From: Deinococcus sp. KSM4-11
Lineage (GTDB): Bacteria > Deinococcota > Deinococci > Deinococcales > Deinococcaceae
NCBI RefSeq assembly: GCF_004801415.1
Contig: NZ_SSNX01000005.1
Location: forward strand, 186,001-250,000
Length of the DNA: 64,000 bases
Reading direction: 5' to 3'
Positions 60,898-64,000 of the stretch are shown in pieces; positions within the stretch are counted from its first letter, which is position 1; each line of letters opens with the position of its first letter. Below the pieces are notes generated by a model. The model was not told the DNA's origin. It ran no database searches and saw nothing but the letters and a program-made list of their open reading frames with translations. The position numbers and the translations under genes were made by a program.

Positions 60898-61539
60898 TCA
60901 CTTCAGGTAGGGCTGGAAGCGGGCCAGGTCGCCCGTGTCGGGATCCGCTGAGGATCGCACGACGCGGTTCCCGCCGAACACCAGCAGCAGCCGCGAACCT
61001 GCCGCGCCCGAGGCGTTCAGGGTGCCCTGCTGCGCGCGGTACGGGCCGGTCAGAACCGCCTGCATGGTCGCCGGATCGAAGACCAGCGTGCTGCCCGCCA
61101 GGCCTGGCGCGGCGGCCTTCACGCTGCCCGACGCGACCACGAACCCGGTCTTGACATCCACTGTGATCTGCCTGGCGCTCAGGCCCCGGAGGCGGGCGTC
61201 CGAGTACGTCACGTCCCCGGTGGCGGTGACCGTGCCCGCCGCGAGGTCGTAGCGCACCTGCGCGGCCCGGAGGGTGCCGCCCTGTCTGGTGGTGAGGGTC
61301 GCCCCGGTCGCGATCAGGTACGCGCCGGGCTTGAACTGCATGCGCCCCGCGTCCAGCGTCAACTGCCCCCGGCTGTCGGTGGCCTTTCCGCCCTGCGGCA
61401 GTTCGGTCAGGCCCGTTTCGAGGTTCAGGGACTGGGGGCCGCGCGGCGTAATGGTCAGGCCGCCGAAACTGACGGCGCACGCGGCCCCCAGGAACAGCGC
61501 GGCCACGGCGGCGGCACGGATGGACGAAAGCACTCTCAT
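60898..61539 (-). CDS. Exported LptA/OstA-like protein
   Basis: The 213-residue product has a signal peptide (AAAVAALFLGAACAVSFG) and a beta-strand repeat region typical of the OstA/LptA beta-jelly-roll: LRAAQVRYDLAAGTVTATGDVTYSD and LVFDPATMQAVLTGPYRAQ. LptA bridges lipopolysaccharide or other glycolipid between membranes. TACGGT 6 nt before the ATG makes the mRNA leaderless. It is divergent from the cell-wall amidase gene. Confidence 0.78.
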   Translation of the reverse strand: MRVLSSIRAAAVAALFLGAACAVSFGGLTITPRGPQSLNLETGLTELPQGGKATDSRGQLTLDAGRMQFKPGAYLIATGATLTTRQGGTLRAAQVRYDLAAGTVTATGDVTYSDARLRGLSARQITVDVKTGFVVASGSVKAAAPGLAGSTLVFDPATMQAVLTGPYRAQQGTLNASGAAGSRLLLVFGGNRVVRSSADPDTGDLARFQPYLK

Positions 61540-61545
61540 GAGGTC

Positions 61546-61551
61546 ACCGTA
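61546..61551 (-). promoter_or_regulatory. -10 box TACGGT for the LptA-like gene
   Basis: On the minus strand TACGGT ends 6 nt before the ATG at 61539. Confidence 0.5.
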
Positions 61552-61654
61552 GCGCCCGCACCGGAGCGCCCTGTGAGGACGTCGGTCAGACCCGGTTCAG
61601 ACAGGCGGCGCCGATGCCCTCATGCCCTCCCATCCGCAGATCACGCCGGGCAGG

Positions 61655-61660
61655 TACACT
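61655..61660 (+). promoter_or_regulatory. -10 box TACACT for the amidase gene
   Basis: TACACT ends 7 nt before the GTG at 61668 and decides this start over an ATG at 61614. Confidence 0.55.
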
Positions 61661-61667
61661 CCGCGCA

Positions 61668-62831
61668 GTGAACGGCTTTTCCCTCCCCCGCACCAAAGGG
61701 GCGTCCGGACGACTTCCACGCCCCAGGCTCCTGCCGGCCCTGCTGCTCACCGCGCTGTGCACGCTGCCCCACGCCGCCCACGCCGCCCCGCGCATCGGCA
61801 CCCACGACACCTACACCCGGCTGGTCTTCGACCTCCCCAAGACCAGTGCCCTCGATGTCAACGTCACCGCCCAGAGCATCACCGTGAAACTGGGCGTCAA
61901 GCTCAAGTCCGAACAGGGCGCGCTCAAATCCCCTGGCGTCACCGCGTATGCCGTCTCTGGAGGCACAGTCACCGTGACCCTCGCCAGCGGGTACGGACAC
62001 GCCAAGGCCAGCGTGCTCCCCGCCCCGGCCGGCCAGGGCGCGCGGCTCGTAATCGACGTGCTCAAGGGCGCGACCGTGGGTTCCGTGCCGGTCACTCCGC
62101 CCCGCACGCCGAGCGCCGTGACCCGCCCCGCCAGCACGTCCTCGCTGCGCCGCCCCAGGGTGGTGCTGGATGCCGGGCACGGCGGCATCGACCCCGGCAT
62201 GTCCAGCGCATGGGTCGTGGAGAAGGACGTGACCCTGGACGTCGCCCTGCGCACCCGCGCCGAACTCGTGCGGCACGGGGTGGATGTCACTATGGTGCGT
62301 TCCACCGACACGCAGCTCAGCACCGTCAAGCGCACGGATCTCGACGCCCGCTCGCGCCTCGCCACCTCCGGCACCGTGAGTGCGTACGTCAGCATTCACG
62401 TGAACTCCGGCGGGGCGGCCGCGCAGGGCATCGAAACGTACTACTTCGGACAGCCGCTGGGAGGCAGCAACCGCAGCCTGGCCGTCGAGGAAAACGGTGG
62501 CGGCAGCACCGGCGAGGAACTCACCCGGCAGGCGGCCAGCAGTGCCCAAAGCGCCCTGGGCGACATCCTCTCGCAGGCGAAACTGTCGTTCAGCCGCGAC
62601 CTGGCCCGCCGCGTGCAGATCAGCCTGGTGGCCGCCACCGGCGCCGTGAACCGGGGCGTGCTCACCGACGCCTTCTATGTGATCAAGAACCCCACCACGC
62701 CCGCCGTGCTGGTCGAGGTCGGCTACGGCTCCAACCCCAGCGAGGGGCAGAAACTGGCCACCGCCGCCTACCGCGACCGCCTCGCGCAGGGGCTCGCCCG
62801 GGCCATCCTGGACTTCCTGCACACCGACTGA
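61668..62831 (+). CDS. N-acetylmuramoyl-L-alanine amidase (Amidase_3), exported
   Basis: The 387-residue zinc enzyme cleaves the amide bond between MurNAc and the stem peptide. After a signal peptide (hydrophobic LLPALLLTALCTLP) comes an AMIN-like beta domain (residues ~45-150: YTRLVFDLPKTSALDVNVTA), a linker and the catalytic domain: zinc ligands in VLDAGHGGIDPG, VEKDVTLD and SIHVNSG, and the catalytic Glu in LVEVGYGSN. AMIN domains direct such enzymes to the septum. The GTG start follows from the -10 box position. Confidence 0.93.
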   Translation: MNGFSLPRTKGASGRLPRPRLLPALLLTALCTLPHAAHAAPRIGTHDTYTRLVFDLPKTSALDVNVTAQSITVKLGVKLKSEQGALKSPGVTAYAVSGGTVTVTLASGYGHAKASVLPAPAGQGARLVIDVLKGATVGSVPVTPPRTPSAVTRPASTSSLRRPRVVLDAGHGGIDPGMSSAWVVEKDVTLDVALRTRAELVRHGVDVTMVRSTDTQLSTVKRTDLDARSRLATSGTVSAYVSIHVNSGGAAAQGIETYYFGQPLGGSNRSLAVEENGGGSTGEELTRQAASSAQSALGDILSQAKLSFSRDLARRVQISLVAATGAVNRGVLTDAFYVIKNPTTPAVLVEVGYGSNPSEGQKLATAAYRDRLAQGLARAILDFLHTD

Positions 62832-62986
62832 CGGGGAGCACACCCGTCTCCAGCCGGGGGACACGTTGAGGCCGATGTGCGGGGGGATCGCACGGCCCGG
62901 CGGCAGCGCACCCCGGTCCACGCTCAGCACCCTGACCAGCCCCGTTCACCCACGGGCCACCTTCGATGTCAGACTGGGCACGACCC

Positions 62987-64000
62987 ATGACCCTGCCCCC
63001 GTCCCAAGACCCCGGCCTCGCTGCCACCGACCTGCAGGCCATCCTCGACAGCAGTTCGGACTGCATCAAGGTGCTCGACCTGGACGCCCACCTGCTGTCC
63101 ATGAACGCCGGTGGGATGGCCGTCATGGAGATCGAGGATTTCAGCGTCTGCGAGCACGCGCTGTGGCCCACCTTCTGGGAGGGCGTCGCCCGCGAACAGG
63201 TGGAGCACGCGCTGGAGGCCGCCCGTGCCGGGCACACCACGACCTTCGAGGGCCCGGCGCAGACCTTTGCCGGGACGCCGAAGTGGTGGGAGGTGCGGGT
63301 CTCTCCGCTGCGCGATCCGGACGGCGGGATCACCCGCCTGCTGGCCATCTCACGGGACATCACCGCGCGCAAGGTGGCCGAACAGCAGTTGCAGGAGATC
63401 CAGCAGCTGCTGAGTGACCGGGCCCAGACGCTCGAAGTGCGGGTCAGTCAACAGGAACGGGCGCTGGACGCTTTCGTGCGCTTCACGACCCAGGTGGCCA
63501 GCATCACGGACCTCGAGGAACTCGCCATGGCCGCCGGCGACATCATCAAGGACGCCGTGGGGGGAGCCACCAGCGGCCTGTACCTGATTCGTGGACAGAC
63601 CGCGTTCCCGCTGGCGTTCTCCCGGAACACCCCGCCTGCCGTCCGGGTCGCCCGGCAGACGGGGGTGCCGCTCAGCATGCCCCTGGCGGCGGAGGCTGTG
63701 CAGGCGCGCCGGACGGTCTTCGCTCAGGGTGAGGACGGCCGGGTGCAGTCGGTGGGGTATGCCAGTGCCCTGAGCATCACGCCGTATTTCAGCGGTCAGC
63801 GACCGTACGCCCTGTTCGCGGCCGGAACGGGCCGGCCCGAGTGGACGGCCCAGGAACAGGCGATCATCGAATCGGTCGGGCGCGGCCTGGGCCTGGCCCT
63901 GGAGCGGGCCGAGCAGACCCGGCAACTCCAGGAGCGCACCGCCAGCCTGGACGCCTTCGTGGCCTTCACGGAAGCGGCGGGGGTCGCCGTGGACGGCCTG
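62987..64000 (+). CDS. PAS/GAF-domain sensor protein, 3' end outside window
   Basis: 338 codons of a soluble signalling protein are present. A PAS domain occupies about residues 10-130 (DLQAILDSSSDCIKVLDLDA ... ISRDITARKVAEQQL), followed by a coiled coil and a GAF domain (about 160-310). A second GAF-like start (RTASLDAFVAFTEAAG) repeats the RALDAFVRFTTQVA segment that opens the first, so at least one more sensor module follows. The output (histidine kinase or diguanylate cyclase) lies beyond the window. Confidence 0.85.
   Translation, partial: MTLPPSQDPGLAATDLQAILDSSSDCIKVLDLDAHLLSMNAGGMAVMEIEDFSVCEHALWPTFWEGVAREQVEHALEAARAGHTTTFEGPAQTFAGTPKWWEVRVSPLRDPDGGITRLLAISRDITARKVAEQQLQEIQQLLSDRAQTLEVRVSQQERALDAFVRFTTQVASITDLEELAMAAGDIIKDAVGGATSGLYLIRGQTAFPLAFSRNTPPAVRVARQTGVPLSMPLAAEAVQARRTVFAQGEDGRVQSVGYASALSITPYFSGQRPYALFAAGTGRPEWTAQEQAIIESVGRGLGLALERAEQTRQLQERTASLDAFVAFTEAAGVAVDGL

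Overview
The window is high-GC bacterial chromosome and most probably comes from a Deinococcus or a very close relative. Four things point there. A bacteriophytochrome has its chromophore cysteine at residue 24 and sits behind a heme oxygenase, as in D. radiodurans. The gyrB promoter carries a 17-bp palindrome resembling the radiation/desiccation response motif. Many genes have a TANNNT -10 box only 5-7 nt before the start codon, the leaderless layout known from Deinococcus. A HemQ-type coproheme decarboxylase is present. No tRNA, rRNA, CRISPR array, insertion sequence or prophage was recognised; this looks like ordinary chromosome with some accessory patches.

Layout. 1-6403: gyrB (3' end outside the window, leftward), a VWA membrane protein with a small membrane partner, a LysM-glycosidase exoprotein and a small secreted protein. 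6564-14899: rightward run of rbfA, a thioesterase, a Nudix protein, an M1 peptidase, a BON-BON-LysM protein, a kinase/DUF4097/response-regulator operon, an XRE-cupin regulator and a GNAT. 14954-25080: hemQ with an aldo/keto reductase, an NPCBM/delta-60 lipoprotein, a VOC protein, a PerM-like transporter, a RodZ-like protein and two nucleoside-type ABC permeases. 25164-31694: ndk, a diguanylate cyclase, small membrane proteins, three oxidoreductases and a type III polyketide synthase. 31744-36717 (mostly leftward): a hydrophilic protein, a heme-binding protein, a P1B-4 metal ATPase with a Fur-like operator, a probable Nudix gene remnant, a CoA-transferase and a DinB-PDZ fusion. 36952-46986: an erythromycin-esterase homologue, an unknown DNA-binding-like protein, aconitase, a secreted galactanase with paired operator-like repeats, a degenerate HNH protein, small proteins and a subtilisin-like lipoprotein. 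47095-52595: an enolase-superfamily enzyme coupled to a P-loop protein, a 43-residue membrane peptide with a PRC-barrel repeat protein, and a class V aminotransferase-fold enzyme. 52647-57916: light-sensing operon bphO-bphP-response regulator-hybrid kinase. 57932-64000: pyrF with a BKACE enzyme, a DUF1028 protein, an Rrf2 regulator with three cysteines, an LptA-like protein, a cell-wall amidase and the 5' part of a PAS/GAF sensor.

How the genes work together. Three signalling units dominate: the kinase/DUF4097/NarL-type operon (probably envelope stress), the red/far-red phytochrome operon and the partial PAS/GAF sensor. Many products act at the envelope (LysM, amidase, RodZ-like, LptA-like, VWA, NPCBM, galactanase, subtilisin). 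Translational coupling through ATGA/GTGA overlaps is common (6848, 11963, 13105, 15796, 23110, 28483, 48553, 53216, 58747). Function calls rest on motifs read by eye; no database search was possible.
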